Below the pieces are notes generated by a model. It was not told the DNA's origin, did not search any database, and saw only the letters and a list, made by a program, of their open reading frames with translations. This document shows positions 17,305-27,537 of a stretch of DNA of 64,000 bases, in pieces. The position numbers were made by a program, and so were the translations under genes. The first letter of the stretch is position 1. Each line of letters starts with the position of its first letter. The stretch comes from Okibacterium fritillariae. Its GTDB lineage: Bacteria > Actinomycetota > Actinomycetes > Actinomycetales > Microbacteriaceae. The DNA lies in NCBI RefSeq assembly GCF_900167575.1, contig NZ_FUZP01000002.1:372001-436000 (forward strand), read 5' to 3'.

Positions 17305-20300
17305 ATGTCTCCCCGAGTAACAGCGATCATCGTCGTCCACGACGGAACAGGTCCCACCGCGTCCCCCCGTGCACACGACCCCGCCGACGACCAGCGGCAC
17401 CTTCGTCGTACCCTCGATGCCCTCGCGGCGCAGACGCGTCGGCCCGACAACGTGATCGTCGTCGCCTGCGCCACGCCCGAGGCGGAGCTCGAGCTCGTGC
17501 GCCGCGCCGTGCCCGATCGCATCGTCACCTCGAACGACCGCTTGTCCTTCGGCCAGGCGGTGGCCGCGGGTCTGCGCGTCGCCGAGCCGCCCACCTCCGA
17601 CGACGACTTCCTCTGGCTGCTGGCCCAGGACACGGCGCCCGAACCCGAGGCGCTCGCCCGCCTCGTCGGCTCGCTCGAGGTCTCGCCCTCGGTGGCCGTC
17701 GCCGCCCCCAAGAACGTGGATTGGCCCGACGGCTCGACGCTCGTCTCCTTCGGTCAATCGATGACCCCCTTCGGCACGACCGTCGAGCTGGTCGAGAACG
17801 AACTCGACCAGGGACAACACGACACCGCGAGCGATGTCCTGGGCGCCGCTCCCGCGGGCCTGCTCGTGCGCCACCGCGTCTGGGACGAGGTCGGCGGCTT
17901 CGACCCCGGGCTGCCCACGACCGACGACGGCCTCGACTTCTCCACGCGCGTGCGCCTGGCCGGCCACCGCGTCGCGCTCGTGCCCGACGCCGTCATCCTC
18001 ACGGCCGGTGACGGCGTCGCGGGCCCCAACCGCTCGACGCGTGCGCACGCCCGGCGCCGTCGCGCCCGTGCCGCCCGCACCGCCCAGTTGCACCGCCGCC
18101 TCGTCTATGCGCCCACCGCCGTCGTGTGGCTGCACTGGCTGAGCCTCGTTCCGCTCGCCGTGCTGCGTGCCGTCTGGCGCCTACTCTCGAAAACCCCCGA
18201 GTTCGTCGGCGGCGAGCTCGCGGCCGCCTTCGTCACGGCCTTCGGCGGCACCAAAGTGCTCGCGGGCCGCAAACGCCTGAAGAACGGCAAGACGGTCGGA
18301 TGGTCGTCGGTGCAACCGCTCCGTCTGCCCTTCGCCGAGGTGCGCCGTCGCCGCCGCCTGAGCCGCGAGGCCGGCCAGGTCGTCTACACGGTCGAGCGCA
18401 GCGAACTCCGCTTCTTCTCGGGCGGAGCGGCGTGGGTCGTGCTCGCCTCCGCTCTCGCGGGCGTCATCGCGTTCTTCAACCTGCTGCCCGCGACGGCCCT
18501 GCAGGGCGGTGGACTGCTGCCCCTGTCCGAGCAGGTCCCCCAGCTGTGGCAGCACATCGGCTATGGCTGGCGCGACATCGGGCTCGGCTTCGTCGGTGCG
18601 GCGGACCCGTTCTCGGCCGTGCTCGCGGTGCTCGGGTCGATCACGTTCTGGGAGCCCTCCTACGCGCTCGTGCTGCTGTGGCTGCTGGCCTTCCCGCTCG
18701 CCACCCTCGGCGCGTGGTTCGCCGCCACCCGTCTCACCGAGCGCAGCGGCTACCGCATCTTCGCGGCCATCGTGTGGACGCTCGCCCCCACCTTCCTGTC
18801 GTCGCTCGCCGACGGTCGCCCGGCCGCCGTGCTCGTGCACCTCCTCCTGCCGTGGCTGTTCTATGTCGGAGCCGTCGTGGCACGCTCCTGGGCCTCTGCC
18901 GGCACGGCCTCGCTTCTGCTCGCGGCAACGGTCGCCGCGGCGCCCTCGCTCGCGCCCGCCATGGCCGTCTTGTGGGTGCTCGCGCTCATCCTGTCGCGCA
19001 AGGCCATCGTGCGGGTGGTGTGGACGATCATCCCCACCGCCGCGTTGTTCGCGCCGCTCGTGTGGCAGCAGGGCATCGTGGGCGGCACCTGGCTGCGCCT
19101 ACTGGCGGATCCGGGTGTGCCCATCCTCGGCCCGCAGCCGACCGGATGGCAGCTCGCCCTCGGTTTCCCGGCCGGTGACGAGGGCGGATGGCTGGCGTTC
19201 GGCGAGTCCCTCGGACTGCCCGCCGAGGTGCTGCACGTGCTCGTGCCCGTGCTGCTCGCGCCCCTCGCGCTCCTCGCCCTGGCCGCCCTGTTCCTGCGCG
19301 GCAGCGTGCGCGCGGCCGTGCTGCTCTTCGTGGGGCTGCTCGGCCTCGCCACCGCGGTCGGCGCCTCGCACCTCATGCTCACATTCGTCGGATCGTTCAA
19401 CACCTCGGTGTGGGCCGGCCCCGCGCTCAGCCTCTACTGGATCGGCCTCGTGGGCGCGGCCGTCGTCGGCCTCGACAGCCTGCGCCGGGCCGGCCGTGCG
19501 CCCGCCGTCGTCTCGGCGCTGCTGCTCGCCGCCGTCGCTGTGCCCCTCGTCGCCGCCGGCGCCCTCGGCACCTCGGTCGTGCAGCGCACCGACGGCCGCA
19601 CCCTGCCCGCCTATGTGGCCGCGGCCGCCGCCCAGGAGCCCCGCGCCGGAACCCTCATCCTCACGCCCCAGCCCGACGGTGGCCTCGCGGCTCAGCTCGT
19701 GCGCGGAGCCGGAGAGACGCTCGACCGGCAGTCCACGATCGTGAGCACCGACCCCGTGGTCGAGGACGACGATCTGCGCCTGGCCACCCTCGCGGGCAAC
19801 CTGGTGTCGCAGTCGGGCTACGACCTGCAGGCGGGCCTGGCCGAGAACGGCATCCGCTTCATCCTCGTCGCGCCGCCCGCCACCAACCGCGGCGAATCGG
19901 CGACCACACGTTCCGAAGAGCTGCGTGTGCGCGCGATCTCGGCCCTCGACGGCAACGCCCAGCTGGCTCACGTCGGTGAAACAGGGCGCGGGATGCTGTG
20001 GCGCAACGACGGCGAGGCCACCACGGGCCCGGCCCCCGAGACGGCCCCGCTCTGGTCGAACATCGTGCTCATCGGCACGGGCGTCGTATTCCTCATCGCG
20101 CTGCTGCTGTCGATCCCCACCGCGGCGTCGCGCCGTGCCACCGAGTCGACGCCCCGCACGGTCGGCCGCCGCGACCGTATCCGCCCCGAACGTCGCCGCC
20201 GCCGGGCCAAGAAGCCCGCGGTGGATGCCACCGAGGTGGGTGTGACAGCCGCGGGCACCCAGCATCCGGAGCCCATCGAGGTTGCCGCAGAGGATCTGCC

Positions 20301-20373
20301 GGACGACCGGACGGTGGCAGACGCCCCCGACGAAGACCGAACCGCCGAGCGAGAGGAACACCCCCGTGGCTAA
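17305..20373 (+). CDS. Giant membrane glycosyltransferase (GT2 domain plus polytopic C-terminal region)
   Basis: A 1022-residue protein. Residues about 1-230 are a GT2 domain starting MSPRVTAIIVVHDG with LWLLAQDTAPEPEAL and a D-rich acceptor segment. About a dozen hydrophobic helices follow from roughly residue 270 to 760. An extracytoplasmic domain comes next, then a last helix (near NIVLIGTGVVFLIALLLSI) and a charged tail. It sits between whiB2 and the DUF5719 gene, the place occupied by large glycosyltransferases in many actinobacteria, and overlaps the latter by 8 nt. It probably modifies a cell-envelope polymer, but the substrate is unknown. Confidence 0.82.
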   Translation: MSPRVTAIIVVHDGTGPTASPRAHDPADDQRHLRRTLDALAAQTRRPDNVIVVACATPEAELELVRRAVPDRIVTSNDRLSFGQAVAAGLRVAEPPTSDDDFLWLLAQDTAPEPEALARLVGSLEVSPSVAVAAPKNVDWPDGSTLVSFGQSMTPFGTTVELVENELDQGQHDTASDVLGAAPAGLLVRHRVWDEVGGFDPGLPTTDDGLDFSTRVRLAGHRVALVPDAVILTAGDGVAGPNRSTRAHARRRRARAARTAQLHRRLVYAPTAVVWLHWLSLVPLAVLRAVWRLLSKTPEFVGGELAAAFVTAFGGTKVLAGRKRLKNGKTVGWSSVQPLRLPFAEVRRRRRLSREAGQVVYTVERSELRFFSGGAAWVVLASALAGVIAFFNLLPATALQGGGLLPLSEQVPQLWQHIGYGWRDIGLGFVGAADPFSAVLAVLGSITFWEPSYALVLLWLLAFPLATLGAWFAATRLTERSGYRIFAAIVWTLAPTFLSSLADGRPAAVLVHLLLPWLFYVGAVVARSWASAGTASLLLAATVAAAPSLAPAMAVLWVLALILSRKAIVRVVWTIIPTAALFAPLVWQQGIVGGTWLRLLADPGVPILGPQPTGWQLALGFPAGDEGGWLAFGESLGLPAEVLHVLVPVLLAPLALLALAALFLRGSVRAAVLLFVGLLGLATAVGASHLMLTFVGSFNTSVWAGPALSLYWIGLVGAAVVGLDSLRRAGRAPAVVSALLLAAVAVPLVAAGALGTSVVQRTDGRTLPAYVAAAAAQEPRAGTLILTPQPDGGLAAQLVRGAGETLDRQSTIVSTDPVVEDDDLRLATLAGNLVSQSGYDLQAGLAENGIRFILVAPPATNRGESATTRSEELRVRAISALDGNAQLAHVGETGRGMLWRNDGEATTGPAPETAPLWSNIVLIGTGVVFLIALLLSIPTAASRRATESTPRTVGRRDRIRPERRRRRAKKPAVDATEVGVTAAGTQHPEPIEVAAEDLPDDRTVADAPDEDRTAEREEHPRG

Positions 20374-21790
20374 CACACGTCGCGCGGCAGCCGTGGGCGG
20401 CCGCATCGTCTCGGGCGTCGTCGGCCTCGCCCTCGCCGGAGCCGCCGTCTTCGCCGCGGGAACGGTGCAGCTGCCCGACCTCGGTCGCGAGGCGCCGCGC
20501 ACCTCGATCACGCCCGAGGGCGCGAGCCAGCTGCGCGCGTGCGCCGGCCCGCTGCTGCAGCTCGCCTCGACCGATACGGCCCTCGCGGCCGTGCAATCGA
20601 TCGGGGCCGCCAACACCACGCTCTCCGGTCGCGATGCCGCCCAGGAGCCCCTGGCCTCGCCCGACAACACGTCCGGCGATGCGTCGGGCCTGCCCCTGCG
20701 ACTCACCGCACCCACCGACGACAGCTCCGACGCGGCCGCGCTGCTCGCGGGCGCGCAATCGCAATTCGCCGACCAGGAGAACGTCTTCGGGGCCGCGGCC
20801 GCCGATTGCGCCGAACCGTCCGCGAACAGCTGGGTCGTCGCCGGGTCGACCGAGGTCGGCCGCACCAGCCTGCTCGTGCTCACCAACCCCACGGCCCAGG
20901 ATGCCGTCGTCGACCTCGAGTTCTCGGGCGAGAACGGTCCCATCCAGGCGCCCGGCTCGCAGGGCATCATCGTGCAGACCGGACAGCAGAAGGTCTTCTC
21001 CCTCGCCGCCTTCGCGCCCAATGTGGTCATGCCCGTCGTGCACGTGACGACGCGCGGCGGACAGGTCAGCGCCGTCATCCAGCAATCGGTCGTGCGCGGC
21101 TTGACCCCGACGGGTGTCGACTGGGCCGGTGCGACGGTTGCTCCGCGCACCGAGGTCACGATCCCCGGCTTCGTCGTTCCGGGCGATATCCCCGCTTCGG
21201 CGAATGACGACGCCTACGACGACCAGGCCCCCGTCATCCGTGTCTTCGTGCCGGGGGAGGACGACGCCGACGTGGCGCTCAACTTCATCGGCGAGGGCGA
21301 CGACCAGAATGCGCCGGCTCCGCTCAGCGTCACGGTGCCGCACCAGTCGGCGGGCGAGATCAACCTCGCGAGCCTCGACCCCGGCAACTACACCATCGTG
21401 CTCACGTCGACGCAGCCGCTCGTGGCCGCCGGGCGCTCGACCGCCGTCGCGGGCGACAAGAGCGACTTCACGTGGTCACCCGCCTCGGATGCACTGGGCG
21501 CGGCCGCCTCGTTCGCCGTGCCCGCCGGGCAGAACCCCGTGTTGCACCTCTCGAACCCGGGATCGACGGCGCTCGACGCGACACTGGATGGCGGCGGCGA
21601 GAACCGTTCGCTCACCGTGATGCCCGGCACCGCCGTGACCGTGCCGCTGACCGAGAATTCGGGTTACACGTTGACGGGGGCCGTCGGGGCCTTCGGGCGC
21701 GTCGTCTATTCGGGGGACCGCGGAATCGCGGGCTTCTCGATCGCGCCGACCAATCCGGCCGCCGACACCGTCACGGTCTACGTGCGCTGA
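20366..21790 (+). CDS. DUF5719 family secreted/membrane-anchored protein
   Basis: A 474-residue protein. The GTG at 20366 is preferred: it overlaps the upstream stop by 8 nt and has GAGAGGAA upstream. A hydrophobic N-terminus (IVSGVVGLALAGAAVFAAGT) directs export. The rest is beta-rich and acidic, with repeated segments such as TSLLVLTNPTAQDAVVDLEF and NPVLHLSNPGSTALDATL that look like Ig-like or propeller strands. Position directly after the giant glycosyltransferase in the whiB2 locus is the hallmark of DUF5719 proteins. Function unknown; an envelope role coupled to the upstream enzyme is inferred. Confidence 0.78.
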   Translation: MANTRRAAAVGGRIVSGVVGLALAGAAVFAAGTVQLPDLGREAPRTSITPEGASQLRACAGPLLQLASTDTALAAVQSIGAANTTLSGRDAAQEPLASPDNTSGDASGLPLRLTAPTDDSSDAAALLAGAQSQFADQENVFGAAAADCAEPSANSWVVAGSTEVGRTSLLVLTNPTAQDAVVDLEFSGENGPIQAPGSQGIIVQTGQQKVFSLAAFAPNVVMPVVHVTTRGGQVSAVIQQSVVRGLTPTGVDWAGATVAPRTEVTIPGFVVPGDIPASANDDAYDDQAPVIRVFVPGEDDADVALNFIGEGDDQNAPAPLSVTVPHQSAGEINLASLDPGNYTIVLTSTQPLVAAGRSTAVAGDKSDFTWSPASDALGAAASFAVPAGQNPVLHLSNPGSTALDATLDGGGENRSLTVMPGTAVTVPLTENSGYTLTGAVGAFGRVVYSGDRGIAGFSIAPTNPAADTVTVYVR

Positions 21791-21867
21791 TCGCCGCTCC
21801 ACGCGGGGCGGATCGAGCGGCGTGCGTGACCCGAGCGGGTTGTGCGGTCTGAGCGCCTGGTGACTCT

Positions 21868-22323
21868 TTAGAGGAAGCGGAACCGCTCGGGGCCCAGGTC
21901 CCACGGGTCGCGGCCGAGCATCTCGGCCGTGGCGCGGAACACGCAGCTCTCGATCATCATGCGCTGGTGCAGCTCGTCGTCGCGGTGCAGGCGGCTGAGA
22001 CGCTGGATGGGCAGCCGGTAGAGAACGATGCGCCGCGCCGCCGGGAACGTGGCCCAGCGGGGGACGCCGCCGCCCTCGGGCGCCTCGGCGGGCATGGGCG
22101 CCACCTCGTAGCGCACGTTCGACAGCTCTTCGGGCCAGGAGCCGCGCAGGAATTCGGCCGTCGACGCGACCGTCGAGTCGAACAGGTCGAGGCGGTTCTG
22201 CAACATGGGCAGGTGCGGCCCGGTGACCGCGCTGCGGCCCGAGCGCCCATGCCGGTCGTGTCGCACCGCGCGCTGGGAGGCGTTGCGCTCGGGGTAGGAG
22301 CTTCCCCGGGTTCGTCTGGCCAT
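21868..22323 (-). CDS. Metallopeptidase-family-like protein (Rv3259 homologue), apparently lacking HExxH
   Basis: A 151-residue protein starting at ATG 22323. The core ARRIVLYRLPIQRLSR followed by an acidic C-terminal helix is how actinobacterial members of the small metallopeptidase family look, and the locus (whiB2 to DUF3499) is right. In zincin-like relatives the helix carries HExxH. Here the equivalent stretch is DELHQRMMIESCVFRATAEM, with one His and a Glu six residues later, so no intact zinc motif is visible. It is probably a non-catalytic or altered family member. It is divergent from the DUF3499 gene by 60 bp. Confidence 0.7.
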   Translation of the reverse strand: MARRTRGSSYPERNASQRAVRHDRHGRSGRSAVTGPHLPMLQNRLDLFDSTVASTAEFLRGSWPEELSNVRYEVAPMPAEAPEGGGVPRWATFPAARRIVLYRLPIQRLSRLHRDDELHQRMMIESCVFRATAEMLGRDPWDLGPERFRFL

Positions 22324-22369
22324 GCATCCAGTGTAGGCCGCTGTCAGGCACAGCCCGGCCCCCAGCTTG

Positions 22370-22375
22370 TACGCT
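22370..22375 (+). promoter_or_regulatory. Candidate -10 for leaderless DUF3499 transcript
   Basis: TACGCT lies 8 nt before the GTG start at 22384, with no Shine-Dalgarno between them, which fits transcription beginning at the start codon. Confidence 0.4.
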
Positions 22376-22383
22376 GTCTGACT

Positions 22384-22590
22384 GTGACCGAACGACTCTG
22401 CACCAAGGTGGGATGCCGCCGCCCGGCCGTCGCCACGCTCACGTACGATTATTCGGATTCCCTGGTCGTCGTCGGTCCGCTCGGCCTCACGCCCGACCCG
22501 CACAGCTACGACCTGTGCGCGCTGCACGCCGACCGCCTGAGTGTTCCCCAGGGGTGGTCCGTCATACGCCATGCGTCGATGCGAGAATAA
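22384..22590 (+). CDS. DUF3499 family small protein
   Basis: A 68-residue protein beginning [20 protein letters not shown] and containing [15 protein letters not shown]. The CxxxGC pair near the N-terminus and the later C..H pair look like a small zinc ribbon, typical of DUF3499 proteins found next to whiB2 and the metallopeptidase-like gene across actinobacteria. It is shorter than many members, which have a longer C-terminal tail. Its stop lies 4 nt before the ahcY start, so the two are probably cotranscribed. Function unknown. Confidence 0.8.
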   Translation: MTERLCTKVGCRRPAVATLTYDYSDSLVVVGPLGLTPDPHSYDLCALHADRLSVPQGWSVIRHASMRE

Positions 22591-22594
22591 GACC

Positions 22595-24082
<1,488 letters not shown>

Positions 24083-24096
24083 GCGATCGTGAGGGC

Positions 24097-24123
24097 GGGC
24101 GTCTGGCTGAGAGCCGGGCGCCC
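24097..24123 (+). terminator. Probable terminator of ahcY
   Basis: A 12-bp stem, with two G-U pairs in RNA, runs from 24097-24108 to 24112-24123 with a 3-nt loop. It starts 15 nt after the ahcY stop codon and is followed by a short T-containing run. Confidence 0.6.
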
Positions 24124-24241
24124 GTTCGTCATTAACAGATGAAGGTTCTCGTCCATCGTTCGCACGAGGGTTCCGGCCGGGAGGCGCTCGCGCGTTGGCA
24201 CGGCGGTGAGCCTGTGCGCGGGGCTGGCTCAGCGGGCAGGC

Positions 24242-25105
24242 CTAGCGGTCGGGAAAGTCGTGCGGCAGCCCGCGGAGGGCGGGTTCGAGGCGCGCGAGCC
24301 GCTGCTTCTCGAGGTGCAGGGCGGCGAACTCGCGATCGCGGCGGAGCGCCGATACCCCCGCGAGGAAGATCTCGGGAGCCACGGGTGGCACGGGGGAGAC
24401 GTAGGCGGAGACCTCCGCTGCCAGCTCGTAGCCCCGGCGGGCCCGCGATTCGGGGGTCAGCTTGTCGGCCTCGCGCAGGTATTGCGCCACGCGGCGCGCC
24501 AAGGGGTCTGGCAGGCGACCCACGTCGGCGAGAGGCGCCCATCGGGCCAGCTGGGGCGGCAGGCCGAGGGCGGGGTCGGGGATGCGCGGCACGCGTTCGT
24601 GTTGCGAGTAGGTGCCGGCGAGCAGATCGCCGAGGCGTTTCGATCGCTCCGAGAGCAGACCCGTGATCGCGGCGACACCGCCGAACGTGAGGTAGATCTC
24701 AAAGAAGCCGACGAGGGCTCGGATGAGGGCGTGGCGGAACGATGTGGCGCCCCCGTCATCCCGCACGATGCGCGCGCCGATGATCAGGCGGCCGAGCGAG
24801 CGCCCGTGCGTGACGGTCTCGACGACGCACGGAACGATGACCGTGGAGGTGACGAGGATGACCGAGGACAGCGCGGCCACGGCGGCCTGATCGAGCTCGA
24901 CCGCGACGCTCGCCGCGCCGAGCAGCAGGAACCCTCCGAGCAGCAGCAGACCGCTCACGAGAACGTCGACGATATCGCCGACCGCCCGCAGCATGAAGCC
25001 CGTGGGCCGCACCTCGAGGGCGACGGCCTCACCCGTGATGAGTTCGGAGCCGGGATCGACGCGCGAGCGGGACCCGCCCCCGGGGGTGTAACTCGACGCC
25101 GACAT
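24242..25105 (-). CDS. RDD family membrane protein
   Basis: A 287-residue protein. The first half has an RDD domain: RPTGFMLRAVGDIVDVLVSG (where R and D residues sit in the first helix) and then HGRSLGRLIIGARIV before the later helices. The C-terminal 110 residues are soluble and proline/charge-rich. RDD proteins are poorly defined; some act in ion or osmolyte transport. It is divergent from a SpoIIM-like gene with only 17 bp between the start codons. The RDD-SpoIIM-DUF58-MoxR grouping is common in actinobacteria, suggesting a membrane-associated complex. Confidence 0.85.
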   Translation of the reverse strand: MSASSYTPGGGSRSRVDPGSELITGEAVALEVRPTGFMLRAVGDIVDVLVSGLLLLGGFLLLGAASVAVELDQAAVAALSSVILVTSTVIVPCVVETVTHGRSLGRLIIGARIVRDDGGATSFRHALIRALVGFFEIYLTFGGVAAITGLLSERSKRLGDLLAGTYSQHERVPRIPDPALGLPPQLARWAPLADVGRLPDPLARRVAQYLREADKLTPESRARRGYELAAEVSAYVSPVPPVAPEIFLAGVSALRRDREFAALHLEKQRLARLEPALRGLPHDFPDR

Positions 25106-25108
25106 GAA

Positions 25109-25114
25109 TAGTAT
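25109..25114 (+). promoter_or_regulatory. Candidate -10 for leaderless SpoIIM-like transcript
   Basis: TAGTAT lies 8 nt before the ATG at 25123, inside the 17-bp gap between two divergent start codons. No room exists for an untranslated leader with a Shine-Dalgarno. Confidence 0.45.
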
Positions 25115-25122
25115 CTAAGCAG

Positions 25123-26118
25123 ATGGATCTGGATGCCTACACCGCCGCCCACCGACAGGAGTGGGACCGACTCGACGCCCTCGGCGCGAAGCGGTCCTTC
25201 AGCGGTGCCGAAGCCGACGAGCTGATCGAGCACTACCAGGCCGGCGCCACCCAGCTGTCACAGATCGCCAGCGTCGCCGGCTCGAGCGTGCAGGGGGCCC
25301 GGCTGAGTGTCTCGCTGTCGCGGGCGCGCATGCGGTTCACCGCGGCATCCAGCAACGTGCTCAGTCAATTGCCGCGCTTCTTCGTCGTGCAGCTGCCGGC
25401 CGCGCTCTACCAGCTGCGCTGGCTCACGCTCATCGTCGCGCTCGTCACGGTGGTCGTCGCCGCCCTGTGGTCGTTCTGGGTGCTGAACGACCCGCAGGTG
25501 CTCGCCAATTTCGGCACCGACGCCCAGTTGCAGAAGATCGCCAACGACGAGTTCATCAACTACTACTCCGAGAACCCGGCGGCCTCCTTCGCTGGCCAGG
25601 TCTGGACCAACAACGCCTGGATCGCCGCGCAGTGCATCGCGTTCGGCGTGACGGGCATCTGGGTGCCCTACATCATCCTGCAGAACGCCCAGGGCCTCGG
25701 CACGACCTCCGCCGTGCTGTTCAGCCAGGGCGAGGCCGACACCTTCTTCCTCTACATCGCGCCGCACGGGCTGCTCGAGCTCACGAGCGTGTTCGTGGCC
25801 GCGGCCGCCGGCCTGCGCATCTTCTGGGCCTGGGTGGCACCCGGCGGCCTGCCCCGCGCGGTGTCGCTCGCGCGCCAGGCCCGCTCCATGTTCACGGTCG
25901 TGATCGGGCTCGTGCTGTCGCTGTTCGTCTCGGGCATCATCGAGGGGTTCGTCACGCCGCAGCCGTGGCCGTGGCCCGTGAAGATCGGCATCGGGGCGCT
26001 CGCGCTGGCCGCGTTCCTGGCCTACATGCTCGTTCTCGGGCGGCGCGCCGTCCGGGCGGGCGAGACGGGGGATCTGTCGGCCTTCGAGGCGGGCGCCGAG
26101 CGCATCTACGCGGCCTAG
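25123..26118 (+). CDS. Stage II sporulation protein M (SpoIIM)-like membrane protein
   Basis: A 331-residue protein with a soluble N-terminal helical segment of about 100 residues and then five or six hydrophobic helices. The TM part has the SpoIIM-type pattern of small loops with aromatic N-termini (AAGLRIFWAWVAPGG, PHGLLELTSVFVAAAAGLR); the PHG...E motif is typical of the family. In non-sporulating actinobacteria such proteins are encoded beside RDD, MoxR and DUF58 genes, as here. The biochemical role is unknown. The ATG at 25123 has no Shine-Dalgarno. Confidence 0.82.
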   Translation: MDLDAYTAAHRQEWDRLDALGAKRSFSGAEADELIEHYQAGATQLSQIASVAGSSVQGARLSVSLSRARMRFTAASSNVLSQLPRFFVVQLPAALYQLRWLTLIVALVTVVVAALWSFWVLNDPQVLANFGTDAQLQKIANDEFINYYSENPAASFAGQVWTNNAWIAAQCIAFGVTGIWVPYIILQNAQGLGTTSAVLFSQGEADTFFLYIAPHGLLELTSVFVAAAAGLRIFWAWVAPGGLPRAVSLARQARSMFTVVIGLVLSLFVSGIIEGFVTPQPWPWPVKIGIGALALAAFLAYMLVLGRRAVRAGETGDLSAFEAGAERIYAA

Positions 26119-26169
26119 GAGCCGGGACGCACGACAGCTTCCTGCGCCGCTGTGCAGCTGTGCCGCCGT

Positions 26170-26205
26170 GCCGCTGTGCCGCCTCGAGCAGAAAAGCGCA
26201 GCGGC
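26170..26205. terminator. Possible hairpin between convergent genes
   Basis: GCCGCTGTGC (26170-26179) can pair with GCGCAGCGGC (26196-26205) with one G-U pair and a 16-nt loop. It lies in the 111-bp convergent gap after the SpoIIM-like gene. The surrounding sequence is low-complexity GCCGCTGTGC-like, so the fold may be incidental. Confidence 0.3.
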
Positions 26206-26229
26206 TCAAGACGGCACTGCAGTCGGGCG

Positions 26230-27537
26230 TTACAGCTGGCCCGTAGCTTTCAGCTGCAGGTACAGGTCCGACAGGGCGGGCGGCAGATCCTCGGGTGATC
26301 CCGTCACGACCTGAGCCCCGACCTGTGTGAGCGCCGTGCGCACGCGCTCGATGTCGAGCAGCTGGCGTTCGGCGGCGGCGGCCCGATAGACGTCTTCGAG
26401 CGTGGCGCGGGAGGCCGCGGCATCCAGCGCTTCGGGGTCGGTGACCGAGGCCACGACGACGCGGTGCCGACGGGTCAGCTGAGGCAACATCGACAACAGC
26501 CCTCGGGATGCGGCGGGCGCGTCGATCGTGGTCAGCAACACGACGAGCGCCCGCTGGTTCGTGATCTGGCGGATCTCACCGGGAACGGACGCCCAGTCGG
26601 TCTCGATCAGCTCGGGGTCGACCGGAGCCAACGCATCGACCATGCGCGACAGCAGGGCGGCTCCCGTGGCGCCCTGGATGCGCGCGCGGACCCGACGGTC
26701 GAAGGCCAACACGTCGACGCGGTCGCCCGCCTTCGAGGCGAGGGCCGCGAGCAGCAGGGATGATTCGAAGGCCGTGTCGATGCGCGGCTCGTCGGCGATG
26801 CGAGCGGCCGAGGTGCGGCCGGTGTCGATGACGATCACGATGCGGCGGTCGCGTTCGGGCCGCCAGGTGCGCACCACGACGTCTTGGCGGCGGGCGGTCG
26901 CGCGCCAGTCGATCGAGCGCACGTCGTCTCCGCGCACATACTCGCGCAGCGAGTCGAACTCGGTTCCGGCGCCGCGCACCATGACGCTCGTCGAGCCGTC
27001 GAGTTCGCGCAGCCGCGCGAGGCGAGAGGGCAGGTGCTTGCGCGCGTTGAAGGGCGGCAGCACGCGCAGGGTGCCGGGGGCGCGCAGCGTGACCTGGCGC
27101 GCGGCCAGGCCGAGGGGCCCGAAGCTCCGCAGCGTCACGGTCTCGACGTGGCGTTCGCCGCGGCGCGTGGGCGTCAACCGGCTGAGGATCTGGCGTCGTT
27201 CACCGGCCGGAATGGTGAGTCGCGGCCGGATGCCGGGCGCACCGGCCGAGGGTTGCCAGGCGTCGCGCACGCGTACGCGCAGCGTGCGCCGACCGGTGTT
27301 GGTGACGAGCAGTTCGGTGTCGGCGGCCTCTCCGAGTCGCACGCGCTCGGGGAGGCGGCGTTCGAGCGCCGTCGCGCGCGGGGACGCCGCGGCGGCCAGG
27401 TCGATGGCGAGCAGCACGACGACGAGCACGAGCCACGCGCCGAGAAGCAGGCCGGGTTCGCCCGTGGCTTGGCCGAGCACGACGACGGGCACGAGCCCGA
27501 GCGCCGTGAGCCAGACGAGGCGGCCGGTGATCGCCAT
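26230..27537 (-). CDS. DUF58 domain-containing protein
   Basis: A 435-residue protein with two N-terminal membrane helices. The DUF58 core follows, with EFDSLREYVRGDDVRSIDWR, the family signature, and VVVRTWRPERDRRIVIVIDT, whose IDTGRTS resembles the MIDAS-like DxSxS of von Willebrand A folds. It acts with a MoxR ATPase, whose gene is immediately upstream: the MoxR stop codon abuts this ATG. Such pairs are thought to be chaperone-like systems for envelope or secreted proteins; the client is not evident. Confidence 0.88.
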   Translation of the reverse strand: MAITGRLVWLTALGLVPVVVLGQATGEPGLLLGAWLVLVVVLLAIDLAAAASPRATALERRLPERVRLGEAADTELLVTNTGRRTLRVRVRDAWQPSAGAPGIRPRLTIPAGERRQILSRLTPTRRGERHVETVTLRSFGPLGLAARQVTLRAPGTLRVLPPFNARKHLPSRLARLRELDGSTSVMVRGAGTEFDSLREYVRGDDVRSIDWRATARRQDVVVRTWRPERDRRIVIVIDTGRTSAARIADEPRIDTAFESSLLLAALASKAGDRVDVLAFDRRVRARIQGATGAALLSRMVDALAPVDPELIETDWASVPGEIRQITNQRALVVLLTTIDAPAASRGLLSMLPQLTRRHRVVVASVTDPEALDAAASRATLEDVYRAAAAERQLLDIERVRTALTQVGAQVVTGSPEDLPPALSDLYLQLKATGQL

